From contig PMOL01000005.1 of NCBI GenBank assembly GCA_003162415.1, positions 124,001-188,000 of the forward strand: a DNA stretch of 64,000 bases, given 5' to 3'. Numbering within the stretch: position 1 is the stretch's first letter; every line of letters begins with the position of its first letter. The notes below the pieces were generated by a model, which was not told where the DNA came from, made no database searches, and was given only the letters and a program-made list of their open reading frames with translations. Positions 1 to 7,635 of the stretch are shown one piece after another. This DNA comes from Candidatus Dormiibacterota bacterium (lineage in GTDB: Bacteria > Chloroflexota > Dormibacteria > Aeolococcales > Aeolococcaceae). A program made the translations under genes and the position numbers.

Positions 1-1
1 T

Positions 2-1243
2 CGTTTTGCTTCTCCTGCAGGCCTCCAAGAGTTCCTGACGAGGCACCCGGGCGCTGGTGATCACGTTCTCACGGGGTGTTTTCGATGCGCAACTGCAATC
101 GTAAACGCAGCCAATGCGCTCATCACTGACTATGGCGGATATGGGCGCATTCCAAAAATCCTTTCGTCTCTCTGGACGACCGCAATCCCGCCTGTCGAAG
201 GAGTGGTGCATCGTTGGTACTTCACTACCCACACCGCGGAAGCTGCGGCCATCGCTGCCTCCTGTGCCAGTTTGTTAGAAGCAGGACTTCTGCCCTCTGA
301 CATCCTCGTTCTACTGTCCAGCCGTCAACTATTTCCCGCCATAAAGAAAGAGTTCGAGAGCAATGGACTCCCGTTTCAGCCGCCGAAAGAGGAATCCTGG
401 ACTGACTCAGATGCAGGACGCTTCTTGCTTGGCGTACTCAGAGTTGTTTGTTCTCAAGCGGACTATGTTGCGCATCGCCTTATCCTCGGGTGCCGGCGAG
501 GGGTGGGGGTCAAGACGTGCAGGGATATCGTTGAGCGGGTGGTTGCTAACAACCTCAACTATGCCGATGTCTTCCGCCAGATCCCGCCACCTGGAGGCTT
601 CACGGGACGGCTGAGAACCGCCATCGATAGCACGCGGCAGGTTATCGAGACCGTTGCGGAGTGGACGGGAAATGACGCGCTAGGCGAAAGGCGCGAATCA
701 CTGGCCACCCTACTCCTAGACGCCAGATCGGCCGCCGAAAGTGCGGAGTGGGAGGAGTTGGCCGCAACCCTTCCTGATGGCATGACTCTCGCAGAGCTGA
801 GGGACTATATCTGGACGGATACTGAGGATCAGCGGCAAACACAACTTGCTGGAGTGCTTGAGCGCCTTGATATGGATCCGCCGAGTACTCCGTCGGATTC
901 CGGCATACGTGTCATGACAATGCATGGAGCTAAGGGTCTGCAAGGCAAGGTGGTATTCATACCCGGCCTTGAGGAGCAGGTTCTCCCCAGCGCTCGCAAT
1001 GCAGAGAGGGCCGGGTTGGTTCTTGAGGGGGCTCGCCTCCTCTATGTGTCGATCACCCGCGCTCAAGCAGCCGTCGTCCTCTCATGGGCTTCACGCAGAT
1101 TCATTGCGGGGGCATCGGTTGTACATCACGCTTCCCGCTATGCAGCCCATCTCGGCGGCGCGTTCGAAAGGCGAACCCAAAGCCTCACCTCCGCGGAGGT
1201 AGCAACGATCATGCAGGCAATCCAGGAGATGTCCGAGGTATAG
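2..1243 (+). CDS. UvrD/Rep-type superfamily 1 DNA helicase, C-terminal part (5' end outside window)
   Basis: Helicases of this family unwind DNA 3' to 5' using ATP, in repair, replication restart or phage defence. The reading frame is open from base 2 with no convincing start, so the gene enters from the left; the in-frame GTG at 203 lies inside the conserved body. Two C-terminal motifs are visible: VMTMHGAKGLQ (from base 911, motif V region) and LLYVSITRAQ (from base 1037, motif VI with its ATP-contacting arginine). The Walker A half is outside the window, so ATPase competence cannot be judged. It lies on the same strand as the small-gene cassette that starts at 2011, which makes a defence-island helicase as likely as housekeeping UvrD/PcrA. 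The superfamily is certain; the subfamily is not. Confidence 0.85.
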   Translation, partial: RFASPAGLQEFLTRHPGAGDHVLTGCFRCATAIVNAANALITDYGGYGRIPKILSSLWTTAIPPVEGVVHRWYFTTHTAEAAAIAASCASLLEAGLLPSDILVLLSSRQLFPAIKKEFESNGLPFQPPKEESWTDSDAGRFLLGVLRVVCSQADYVAHRLILGCRRGVGVKTCRDIVERVVANNLNYADVFRQIPPPGGFTGRLRTAIDSTRQVIETVAEWTGNDALGERRESLATLLLDARSAAESAEWEELAATLPDGMTLAELRDYIWTDTEDQRQTQLAGVLERLDMDPPSTPSDSGIRVMTMHGAKGLQGKVVFIPGLEEQVLPSARNAERAGLVLEGARLLYVSITRAQAAVVLSWASRRFIAGASVVHHASRYAAHLGGAFERRTQSLTSAEVATIMQAIQEMSEV

Positions 1244-1671
1244 AACGCTGGAGGTGACCGACAGGTGTACCCGGCTAGGCTAGGTCGCAGCCTAGCTCTG
1301 TGGATTCCCGCCCGCCGGTGATAGAGCCCAGCGGCCGAACAGCACCGCAAGGGTGATGGCTCGTTTCTCTACACCCACGAGGCGCCCATCAGGATGTGGG
1401 GACTTCAGTCGTCTATGCCATCGTCTAAATTCAGAAAACCTTTGTGGAGCGCCACTTATTTCGAGGGCAAGTAGCGGTTAGCGTCGGGGATTATCGCGTC
1501 TGACTTTCGCGGCTGACGACACGGCTCGTAGGTCAAATACACCCACCTGGCGAGGAGCGAGCGTCGATGAGACATTTGGGGATGCGAATAATGTCGGTGA
1601 AAGAGCAAACCCGCTCATGTGGCCAGCGCTGGCCGTCGCGACCCAGATTCCGCCAGCTGGCGCCCGAAACC
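1244..1671. other. Gene-free stretch after the helicase
   Basis: No reading frame here has a plausible start, ribosome binding site and protein-like composition. I see no tRNA, repeat or clear terminator. It separates the helicase from the decayed minus-strand frame at 1672-2003. Confidence 0.5.
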
Positions 1672-2003
1672 TTAGTCCACGACCTCCGCAGCCCAGCCGC
1701 TCTCGAGGGCGATAGTAGCTATGAGCTTGGGCAAGCCAAGGGAATTGGGAGCTTCTTCGAACACTTCCACTACGCGCGCCTGCCTGCTCCCCAGGTTCAC
1801 CAAGGTCGCTTTGTCGTAGCGACGCACGAGGCGTAGACCGCTTCCCTCAGCCTGTCCCAAGTCCACAATCTCCACGGCCACGATCTCATGGTGCCATATT
1901 CGAACATCGGTACGGCTCGCACCATGGTCCGCCGCAGCACGATGCTCCCATGTGGTGATGGGCCCTGTTTGAGAGGGCGAACGTCTGTGTGATAAGGTTT
2001 TCT
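1672..2003 (-). pseudogene. 3' remnant of an unrecognised protein-coding gene
   Basis: On the minus strand a frame stays open from a stop near 2004 down to a stop at 1672, about 110 codons. It reads like real protein: TTWEHRAAADHGASRTDVRI, then EIVAVEIVDLGQAEGSGLRL and LVRRYDKATLVNLGSRQARV. There is no ATG or GTG near its 5' side; the first GTG (1881) lies inside the conserved-looking text and has no ribosome binding site. This suggests the 3' end of a gene whose front was lost when the cassette starting at 2011 arrived. I do not recognise the family; a recombinase or transposase tail is possible but unproven. Confidence 0.4.
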
Positions 2004-2010
2004 GTCACAA

Positions 2011-2373
2011 ATGGCCTTGGACGATCTCGCTCTTGCAGAACTGCGAGAGCAGACAAAATGGCTTCGGCTCCTCGGCCTGCAAGCCCTTCGCCCACTCTTG
2101 CAGGCGACGCTGAAGAACGAGAAACAGCGCATTGCCTATGAGGTCACCGATGGAAAGAACACCGTACGCGACGTGGCGAAAACTGCAGGTCTAGGGGCAG
2201 GGACTGTGAGCGTGCTCTGGCAGGACTGGCTCGCGCTCGGTATCTGTACGGAAGTCCCGGGAAAGTCGGGCCGAGCACAACACCTCGCCCCACTCTCGCG
2301 CCTTGGAATTGACGTGCCCAAAGTTCCCAGTGCCGGATCGGTCGGTGGGCAAGAGGGCACAGCCGATGCCTGA
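2011..2373 (+). CDS. Small winged-helix-like protein 1 of a four-paralogue cassette
   Basis: A 120-residue protein. Residues 1-50 are predicted helical (QTKWLRLLGLQALRPLLQ). Residues 51-78 form a helix-turn-helix-like block (TVRDVAKTAGLGAGTVSVLW), followed by a wing-like segment and a short loose tail. The HTH resembles small MarR/TrmB-like winged helices, so DNA or partner binding is the natural guess; no catalytic motif is seen. Upstream there is only a weak ribosome binding site (AAGG about 15 bases off). Its last 8 bases (ATGCCTGA) are also the start of the next gene, so the two are translationally coupled. Its layout matches the next three genes, suggesting duplication. Function unknown. 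Confidence 0.75.
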   Translation: MALDDLALAELREQTKWLRLLGLQALRPLLQATLKNEKQRIAYEVTDGKNTVRDVAKTAGLGAGTVSVLWQDWLALGICTEVPGKSGRAQHLAPLSRLGIDVPKVPSAGSVGGQEGTADA

Positions 2374-2728
2374 AGCAAGCGACAGGACCATCGTGCTTCT
2401 GGAGGAGCTTGTTGCCTGGACTCGGTTTGCCAATCGGAATGCGCTTATCGAACTCCTGAACACCGAGCTTAAAGACCCAAAGCATCTACTCGCCTTTGAA
2501 CTTTCCGACGGTAGTCGAACGCAGAAACAGGTCGGAGATGCTGCTGGTCTCAGTCAACCCGCCGTTTCGATTCTCTGGAAGAAGTGGCGCCGACTTGGAA
2601 TCGCTCGAGATGCTGACGGACGCCTGACACACATCGCTCGCCCCACGGATATCGGTATGGAAAGGGCTGAAAAGCTGGTCGCTGCATCTCCGAGCGCCAA
2701 AAAGGCCACGGAGGAGACCGATGGCTGA
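2366..2728 (+). CDS. Small winged-helix-like protein 2 of the cassette
   Basis: Also 120 residues when started at the ATG at 2366, which is preceded by GAGGG with 8-base spacing and overlaps the previous stop by 8 bases. A frame opening further upstream (2303) would run well into the previous gene and is less likely. Residues 40-79 give the clearest HTH of the set: HLLAFELSDGSRTQKQVGDA followed by AGLSQPAVSILWKKW, then RRLGI and a wing. Compared with protein 1, the same motif order recurs (helical front, xLLAxELSDG-type strand, HTH, trailing LGI). It overlaps the next gene by 8 bases (ATGGCTGA). Probably a DNA-binding or oligomerising subunit; the exact role is unknown. Confidence 0.8.
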   Translation: MPEASDRTIVLLEELVAWTRFANRNALIELLNTELKDPKHLLAFELSDGSRTQKQVGDAAGLSQPAVSILWKKWRRLGIARDADGRLTHIARPTDIGMERAEKLVAASPSAKKATEETDG

Positions 2729-3068
2729 CCAAGAGGTTCTCGACCGGCTCGATGACATCATCGCCCTGCTGAACCTGGCCTTCGCAGATCCAATTGGGAA
2801 AGCCCGTGAAGCAATCCTCAAGGACAAGATCAACGCCGCAATCCTCGAGGCTCTTGCCACCGGCCCCCTGGGCTCTGGTGAGTTGATTGAGAAAGTCAAG
2901 CAGGCATCCGGTCAAGCAGAGCGCACCGTTCAAACGCGCCTATTGAGTCTCACCGCCCAACACGCGATCGAGAAGCTGGGAACGACGGGAAAGACGGTCT
3001 CATATCGTGCCACCGGGCTATTTGGCGGAAGAAACCGACGCTCAACCAGCCGCGCCGATAGTGGCTGA
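2721..3068 (+). CDS. Small winged-helix-like protein 3 of the cassette
   Basis: A 115-residue protein starting at ATG 2721 with a GGAGG site 6 bases upstream. It begins MADQEVLDRLDDIIALLNLA, a helix that could form a coiled coil, followed by residues 33-80 with an HTH-like pattern (ILEALATGPLGSGELIEKVK and ERTVQTRLLSLTAQH) and a short wing (TGKTVSYRATGLF). The HTH is more divergent than in proteins 1 and 2. The first 13 residues closely resemble those of protein 4, supporting common ancestry. The stop codon is shared with the GTG of the next gene in an 8-base overlap. No enzymatic motif is visible. Confidence 0.75.
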   Translation: MADQEVLDRLDDIIALLNLAFADPIGKAREAILKDKINAAILEALATGPLGSGELIEKVKQASGQAERTVQTRLLSLTAQHAIEKLGTTGKTVSYRATGLFGGRNRRSTSRADSG

Positions 3069-3459
3069 TCAGGAAGGTCTGGAGGAACTCCGAGAGATAC
3101 GGATGCGACTTGATGCAATCGAGCACGCCACGGAGGTCCTAGTCCGAGCACAAGAGAGTCAGATCTGGCCCCCGCTGGAGAAACTCTTCAAGGACGACCG
3201 ACTGTTGGCTGAAATCTATCTGCTGATTGATGGTGAAGTGTCGCAGCGAGAGATCGTGGCAAGCCTGCGCGCTAAAGGAATCACTGTGGATGAGCCGAGG
3301 GTGTCTCGCGGAATTCGATCCCTGCGGGACGCCAGCTTAGTTCAGCTCGTGGAACGGAACTCAAAGGGAAACATCTACACAACCGTGCGACTTGAAAAGA
3401 TTCTCCACCTCAAGAAGCGTGTCGCGCGGCTGATCGAGCCTTCTAAAACCAAGGAATGA
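3061..3459 (+). CDS. Small winged-helix-like protein 4 of the cassette
   Basis: GTG at 3061 is chosen because it recreates the 8-base overlap (GTGGCTGA) seen at the two earlier junctions, and because the resulting N-terminus (MADQEGLEELREI) mirrors protein 3 (MADQEVLDRLDDI). An upstream ATG at 3007 is in frame but would run far into the previous gene. Length is 132 residues: an N-terminal coiled-coil-like helix to about residue 45, then a winged helix (residues 47-105) containing IDGEVSQREIVASLRAKGIT and PRVSRGIRSLRDASLVQLVE, with a wing YTTVRLEKI. The last helix is basic. Likely a nucleic-acid or partner-binding subunit. Confidence 0.78.
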   Translation: MADQEGLEELREIRMRLDAIEHATEVLVRAQESQIWPPLEKLFKDDRLLAEIYLLIDGEVSQREIVASLRAKGITVDEPRVSRGIRSLRDASLVQLVERNSKGNIYTTVRLEKILHLKKRVARLIEPSKTKE

Positions 3460-3461
3460 CG

Positions 3462-4022
3462 ATGCCTGGCAACACCGAACTAACCAGCTACCAGACGTTG
3501 GATCGCCTACTCACACGTTTCACAAAGCTCGGATGGCACGACGATGGAGAGACGCGACGGGCGTTGTCCACCACGTATGGAAATGGTGGCGTCATCGACG
3601 CCTCCACTCTTGCCGACAAGTTCGCTCCAACCTTTTTGGTGAACAACGACATTTCACGTGAGCAGCTTGTCGCTGCGATTCGCGCGGTGGTCACCAGCGT
3701 CATCATTGTGGATCCGGTTCTCGATGCTCCGGTCGTTTCGAACCAGACGGTGACGATCAATAATCAGGGCACGTGGACCGGAGATGTGGCCGGCGGCGAC
3801 CTCACAAAGAAGCAAACGATCAAAGTGATGGGAGACGAAGCCGCGCGGCTCATGGCTGGGGACTACCAGAACGATCCTGCGGTCCGAGAGATCGTGGATT
3901 CAACAGTGATAACCCCAGACGAAAAACGCAGCAAGCTACAAGCGCTTCTCGTTGGCGCGCGTGGATACACCATCGACCTGGCAGCCACCGTGATCACGAA
4001 CCTAATCACATCATCGCACTAG
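3462..4022 (+). CDS. Unknown protein closing the winged-helix cassette, possible effector or sensor
   Basis: The ATG at 3462 has AAGGA six bases upstream; an ATG at 3456 overlapping the previous stop (ATGA) is also possible. The 186-residue product is unrelated to the four HTH proteins. It has a helical N-terminal half (LDRLLTRFTKLGW), a hydrophobic strand IRAVVTSVIIVDPV, then a Gly/Asn/Thr-rich stretch NNQGTWTGDVAGGDLTKK near residue 105, and a mainly helical C-terminus. Comparable short Asn/Gly beta stretches occur in several conflict-system proteins next to sensor or effector domains, but this is only a resemblance. There is no nuclease, NTPase or membrane signature. It ends 32 bases from the convergent gene at 4055. 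Confidence 0.75.
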   Translation: MPGNTELTSYQTLDRLLTRFTKLGWHDDGETRRALSTTYGNGGVIDASTLADKFAPTFLVNNDISREQLVAAIRAVVTSVIIVDPVLDAPVVSNQTVTINNQGTWTGDVAGGDLTKKQTIKVMGDEAARLMAGDYQNDPAVREIVDSTVITPDEKRSKLQALLVGARGYTIDLAATVITNLITSSH

Positions 4023-4054
4023 TCTTTTTGACGCAATCGACCGTACCCCCAAGG

Positions 4055-4636
4055 TCAGCTCGATAGATCTCGGCAGGAACATTCGGAGGGGTCCATGAGG
4101 CTCTCGAGGCCGAGACGAAGCCCGGCGAAGTCAGGACAACCGCCTGGCCAAAGACGAACGATCGTGCCGAGCGGCGTATATGGTTCGTCCGCGGAATACA
4201 TGGTCCCCATGAGGATTGCGCGATCGGTTCCATCCAGCCAGTTGGACACATGTGGGTCGACGATGACGGTGTCTCGTGCATCCCACACGACTGTGGCCTC
4301 TGACATCCATTGAGACAACAGTCCAGGACCATCAGCATATGGTCCTAGCATGTGCAGGTCTCGATCGAGCAGCGTTCCGCGTGTCTCGAAAATGAGGATG
4401 TTCCGATCGGCTGGGTGGGCATCGAACTTCTCGAGCGCACTGTCGAGATGGCGGTGGAATTCGCTGCTCAGCATTTGGAAAGCATCCGTCTCACGGGAAC
4501 TCCCAGGTTCGAGCGTGTAATCCCAGAGCCATGGCTCAACGTGCGACCAGTCGTCACCGATACGTGAGATACGATAGCCGGGAAGTGGCTCGAAGTGCTC
4601 AGGCAAGGTTCCGTCCCGCACCCCGCTACGAATCAC
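4055..4636 (-). CDS. Unknown protein, last gene of the restriction-modification operon
   Basis: The GTG at 4636 overlaps the upstream stop by 4 bases (GTGA), giving 193 residues and tight coupling to the nuclease-like gene before it. The frame is open a little further upstream (to 4708), but only inside the preceding gene. Visible text includes FEPLPGYRISRIGDDWSHVE, ILIFETRGTLLDRDLHML and LWPGGCPDFAGLRLGLESL; there is no recognised catalytic motif, signal peptide or membrane segment. Because two short genes abut, they might descend from one split protein. Its role in the RM-type locus is unknown. Confidence 0.65.
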   Translation of the reverse strand: MIRSGVRDGTLPEHFEPLPGYRISRIGDDWSHVEPWLWDYTLEPGSSRETDAFQMLSSEFHRHLDSALEKFDAHPADRNILIFETRGTLLDRDLHMLGPYADGPGLLSQWMSEATVVWDARDTVIVDPHVSNWLDGTDRAILMGTMYSADEPYTPLGTIVRLWPGGCPDFAGLRLGLESLMDPSECSCRDLSS

Positions 4637-4995
4637 ACAATCACGGCCTCGAGCTCGGGAAGCGAGAGTTGAGTGGTCGGGTCGAGCGAATCCAGGCGCA
4701 TCTCGCATGTGTATAGACCCGGAACGACCTCATCCAACTCTTTCGAGAGTAGGCGGCTGGCGAAGGCATACTGCCGGCGGATGTGAGGTGACACGAGGCG
4801 CTTCACTTCAACGTTCCAGCGCTCACCGGACTTCTTGTCAATGAACACGAAATCCGGTGCCACGACTGTTCGGTCAGCATCATCCGGGGCGCTTAGAAAC
4901 TCGAGGGTATGCCGAGGGAAGGCATCGCAGGCGGCCATAGCGAGAGGCCACTCCTGTTCTTTCAGCGGGTCCTTGAAGTCGGGCATCTCCTGCAT
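4633..4995 (-). CDS. Small PD-(D/E)xK nuclease-like protein
   Basis: A 120-residue protein. Residues 47-48 (PD), E63 and K65 in APDFVFIDKKSGERWNVEVK fit the PD-(D/E)xK nuclease core: Asp, then a beta hairpin with E-x-K. Such cores cut DNA in restriction, repair and transposition enzymes. The protein is short for a full nuclease fold and may be a subunit with the next gene (4-base overlap) or one half of a split enzyme. It lies 66 bases downstream of the Res subunit on the same strand, so it belongs to that operon. The motif is visible; activity is inferred. Confidence 0.65.
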   Translation of the reverse strand: MQEMPDFKDPLKEQEWPLAMAACDAFPRHTLEFLSAPDDADRTVVAPDFVFIDKKSGERWNVEVKRLVSPHIRRQYAFASRLLSKELDEVVPGLYTCEMRLDSLDPTTQLSLPELEAVIV

Positions 4996-5061
4996 GTCAA
5001 AAGGCTACTTTCGGGCTGGCCTCGTCTGCTCCAAATGACCATGTGTTGACGGCCCGAGCTT

Positions 5062-7635
5062 CTAGAACGCCAAGGCAGGTCCCTCGGTGAAAGCAAGGAC
5101 CACGTCGGCTAGCTCTGCCGGTTGCAGCTTGGTATAGGCGACCTGCGGAATCTTCATGTACGCCCATGGGACGCCGGTGAGCAGCGTGGCGTTCTCGCAC
5201 CAGATTCCTGCAGCTCGATCCTTGTGAATGACGTCGATGTCCTCTCGCCCCTTCGTCTCGATGAGGTAGTGATCCCCCGTGGATGAGACCGCCACAAAGT
5301 CCGGTTCGTAGAACCGTAGGTTGGTGGCGTTGTCCGTGTACTCGATCGCAAAGCCAAAACGACCGGGGAGCTTCGCGAATGAGACGACATCGGCGGCATC
5401 TTGCAGGAAGTGAGCGAAGTCCCGCTCAAAGTCGTTGTCGGCTGCCACGAGATTGAACACCGTCTTTACGGCCGAGAATGTCGGCCGTGCAAATGGGAAT
5501 GGTGGCGTCTCCGAGAGTTTGCGTCCGGCGCCCTCAAGGGTTGGGACGAGCTCTTCGATGACAAGGCCCCGGAGAGCCGTGGCGAAGGTCTTGATGGTGA
5601 TGAAGCTGGCCACGCCAGTAGAGATGGCCTTGATCATGGCCGGCGTGCTGATATCGACCGGACCACCGAACGCCTTCGTCTCCAAAAACTCACGCACCTT
5701 GGGCACTAAGGCGGCGAACTGTGAAGGCAGCTTCACGTCCTGCGCAATCCGCTTCGCGTAGTAAGAGATGACCTCTTCAGCGGTCCTCGGCTCCGGGATG
5801 GTGTACTCGCGCTCGACCTCCTTCTTGAGTGTGATGATGTCGAAACCCTCGTACGTGAAGTTCTGGGCAGCGGCATCACCCTCTTTCTTGGGGAGAACCG
5901 GGCAGCTGAACTTGCTCACATCAAGGGCGGCAATCTCTTCGGCGAGAGTCTTCTTCCGAGCAAGGATGGGGCTGAGAACTGGTACCTCGATGTCTCGCGC
6001 CAACTTCTCTGGATCTGGTGCGATCGTGTTGATAACCAGCGGCTCTTTGAGGTCGAAGTCCTCAAGAGTGATGTCCTCATCGCGCTCCAACTGCTCCACA
6101 AACTTGAGGAAGGCTGTGTTGCCGATGATGTCGACACGCTCGACGTACTGAGAGCCAAGCCCACCGAACATGAGGCGCAAACCTCGTCCAATGGTCTGTT
6201 CAGGGAGGATGTTGGCCTTAGACGTGTAGGGGCGTATACCAACGATGACGGTCACGTTCTGCACATCCCAGCCTTCACGAAGCATCAGGACGCTGACGAT
6301 GGCGTTGACCGGGCTAGTTCCGTCATCGACTTGCCGGGCGACACCACGAGCTTCGTCTAGCTGCTTCTTGGACACATCGCCGCTGCGGTCCGTGTGGATA
6401 ACGAGGAGGCGGTTCTCGCCAAAGTCTTCAGGGTAGTGCTTCTGCAGGTAGTCGCCAACGTCATCCGCTTCCTGAGTACTGTTGAGCATCACAAAAAGGA
6501 TCGGTTTCTTCCCGAGTGGCTTCAGCAAGTCACGGTACTCACGCCAACGTTCAACGCCGGCGGTCAAGTAGGCCTGGTACTTCACACTCGCCAGATCTGA
6601 CGGTTGCTCCTTGATCCCCGCCGTGATGCCCTTCATCGGCCGCTTGACGACGTTGTCGATGATCGCTTGCTTGAGGGGGTAGTCAAAGATCGTCCACGTG
6701 AAGAGGCCACCCTTCGCGTAGCGTGGCGTGGCAGTGATGTCCAGCTGAGCCGCTAAGCCACCTGGCACTTGTTCGTTGAGCCGGCGAATGACGACGTTCC
6801 ACTCACTCTCTTCGTCGTGTGTGTGGTGACCCTCGTCGTTGAGGACCAGGCATGGCGTCCCCCGTGCCACGATGCGTGTGTCGAACCGAATCCCCTGGGG
6901 GAGCTCGGCGCTCGGTTTTGGGCCAAGCACGTCAGTCATGACATCGGGCTCGTTATCGGCGACCTCACTCCGGGTGTAGAGCTGCTGGATGTTGGTGAGG
7001 TAGATGGCGCCCTGTGACGACGCCCTCTCGCTATCGTCCCGTATGTAGCACTCGACGTCCCAGAAGACAGAGAGTTCGGGCGGGATCACCGGGTCGAACT
7101 TGAAGATCCGCCCGCCGGCGAAGTCGCTGCGGAGGCGCTCAAACACGATGACGTTCGGCGCCAGCAGCAGGAAGCTCGAGGCGTAGTCTTCACGCCCTTC
7201 TACTACTGCGTTGAAGTACTGCCAAGCAATGGCCAAAGCCATGACTTTGGTCTTCCCTGAGCCGGTGGCCATCTTGATGGCGTACCGAGCGAAGTCATCC
7301 GTCTGGAGAAGGTGGATGCCAGGGATGTTTGGGGCGAACGTCTCCAGTAGATGTTTGTGCCGGCGTGTCTTGGCCACCTCATACGTGTAGATCAGGGTCT
7401 CCATGGCTTCGCGCTGAGCGTCGTGATACCGGAAGGTCACGGCGCCTGGGAGCCGATGGTCTGTCGAGAACCAGTAGTTAAGAAGTGTCTTGGTCGTTTC
7501 AGTCGCGCCGGTGTACTTCTTCTCTCGCCACTCCTTCACAGCAATCCGCAACGCCGGAACGCACGCCGCGGTCGTGACCCGGGCTTCGAGAAGATCCTGC
7601 TGACCCGGAGCTGCTTTGCGCCTGGCCCGTGTCAT
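5062..7635 (-). CDS. res: Type III restriction enzyme Res-like subunit (SF2 helicase plus PD-(D/E)xK nuclease)
   Basis: Restriction subunits of type III systems hydrolyse ATP, move or signal along DNA and cut near unmethylated sites together with Mod. At 857 residues the length is typical. Residues 123-130 hold the Walker A ATGSGKTK, residues 267-270 the DEGH (DEAD-like) Walker B, and the RecA-like second half carries the arginine-rich QTIGRGLRL motif. Near the C-terminus PDF (D779), then E793 and K795 in LIETKG, form a PD-(D/E)xK nuclease. The ATG directly follows the Mod stop (TAGATG), so Mod and Res are co-translated. All key residues appear intact, so an active enzyme is likely. Confidence 0.9.
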   Translation of the reverse strand: MTRARRKAAPGQQDLLEARVTTAACVPALRIAVKEWREKKYTGATETTKTLLNYWFSTDHRLPGAVTFRYHDAQREAMETLIYTYEVAKTRRHKHLLETFAPNIPGIHLLQTDDFARYAIKMATGSGKTKVMALAIAWQYFNAVVEGREDYASSFLLLAPNVIVFERLRSDFAGGRIFKFDPVIPPELSVFWDVECYIRDDSERASSQGAIYLTNIQQLYTRSEVADNEPDVMTDVLGPKPSAELPQGIRFDTRIVARGTPCLVLNDEGHHTHDEESEWNVVIRRLNEQVPGGLAAQLDITATPRYAKGGLFTWTIFDYPLKQAIIDNVVKRPMKGITAGIKEQPSDLASVKYQAYLTAGVERWREYRDLLKPLGKKPILFVMLNSTQEADDVGDYLQKHYPEDFGENRLLVIHTDRSGDVSKKQLDEARGVARQVDDGTSPVNAIVSVLMLREGWDVQNVTVIVGIRPYTSKANILPEQTIGRGLRLMFGGLGSQYVERVDIIGNTAFLKFVEQLERDEDITLEDFDLKEPLVINTIAPDPEKLARDIEVPVLSPILARKKTLAEEIAALDVSKFSCPVLPKKEGDAAAQNFTYEGFDIITLKKEVEREYTIPEPRTAEEVISYYAKRIAQDVKLPSQFAALVPKVREFLETKAFGGPVDISTPAMIKAISTGVASFITIKTFATALRGLVIEELVPTLEGAGRKLSETPPFPFARPTFSAVKTVFNLVAADNDFERDFAHFLQDAADVVSFAKLPGRFGFAIEYTDNATNLRFYEPDFVAVSSTGDHYLIETKGREDIDVIHKDRAAGIWCENATLLTGVPWAYMKIPQVAYTKLQPAELADVVLAFTEGPALAF

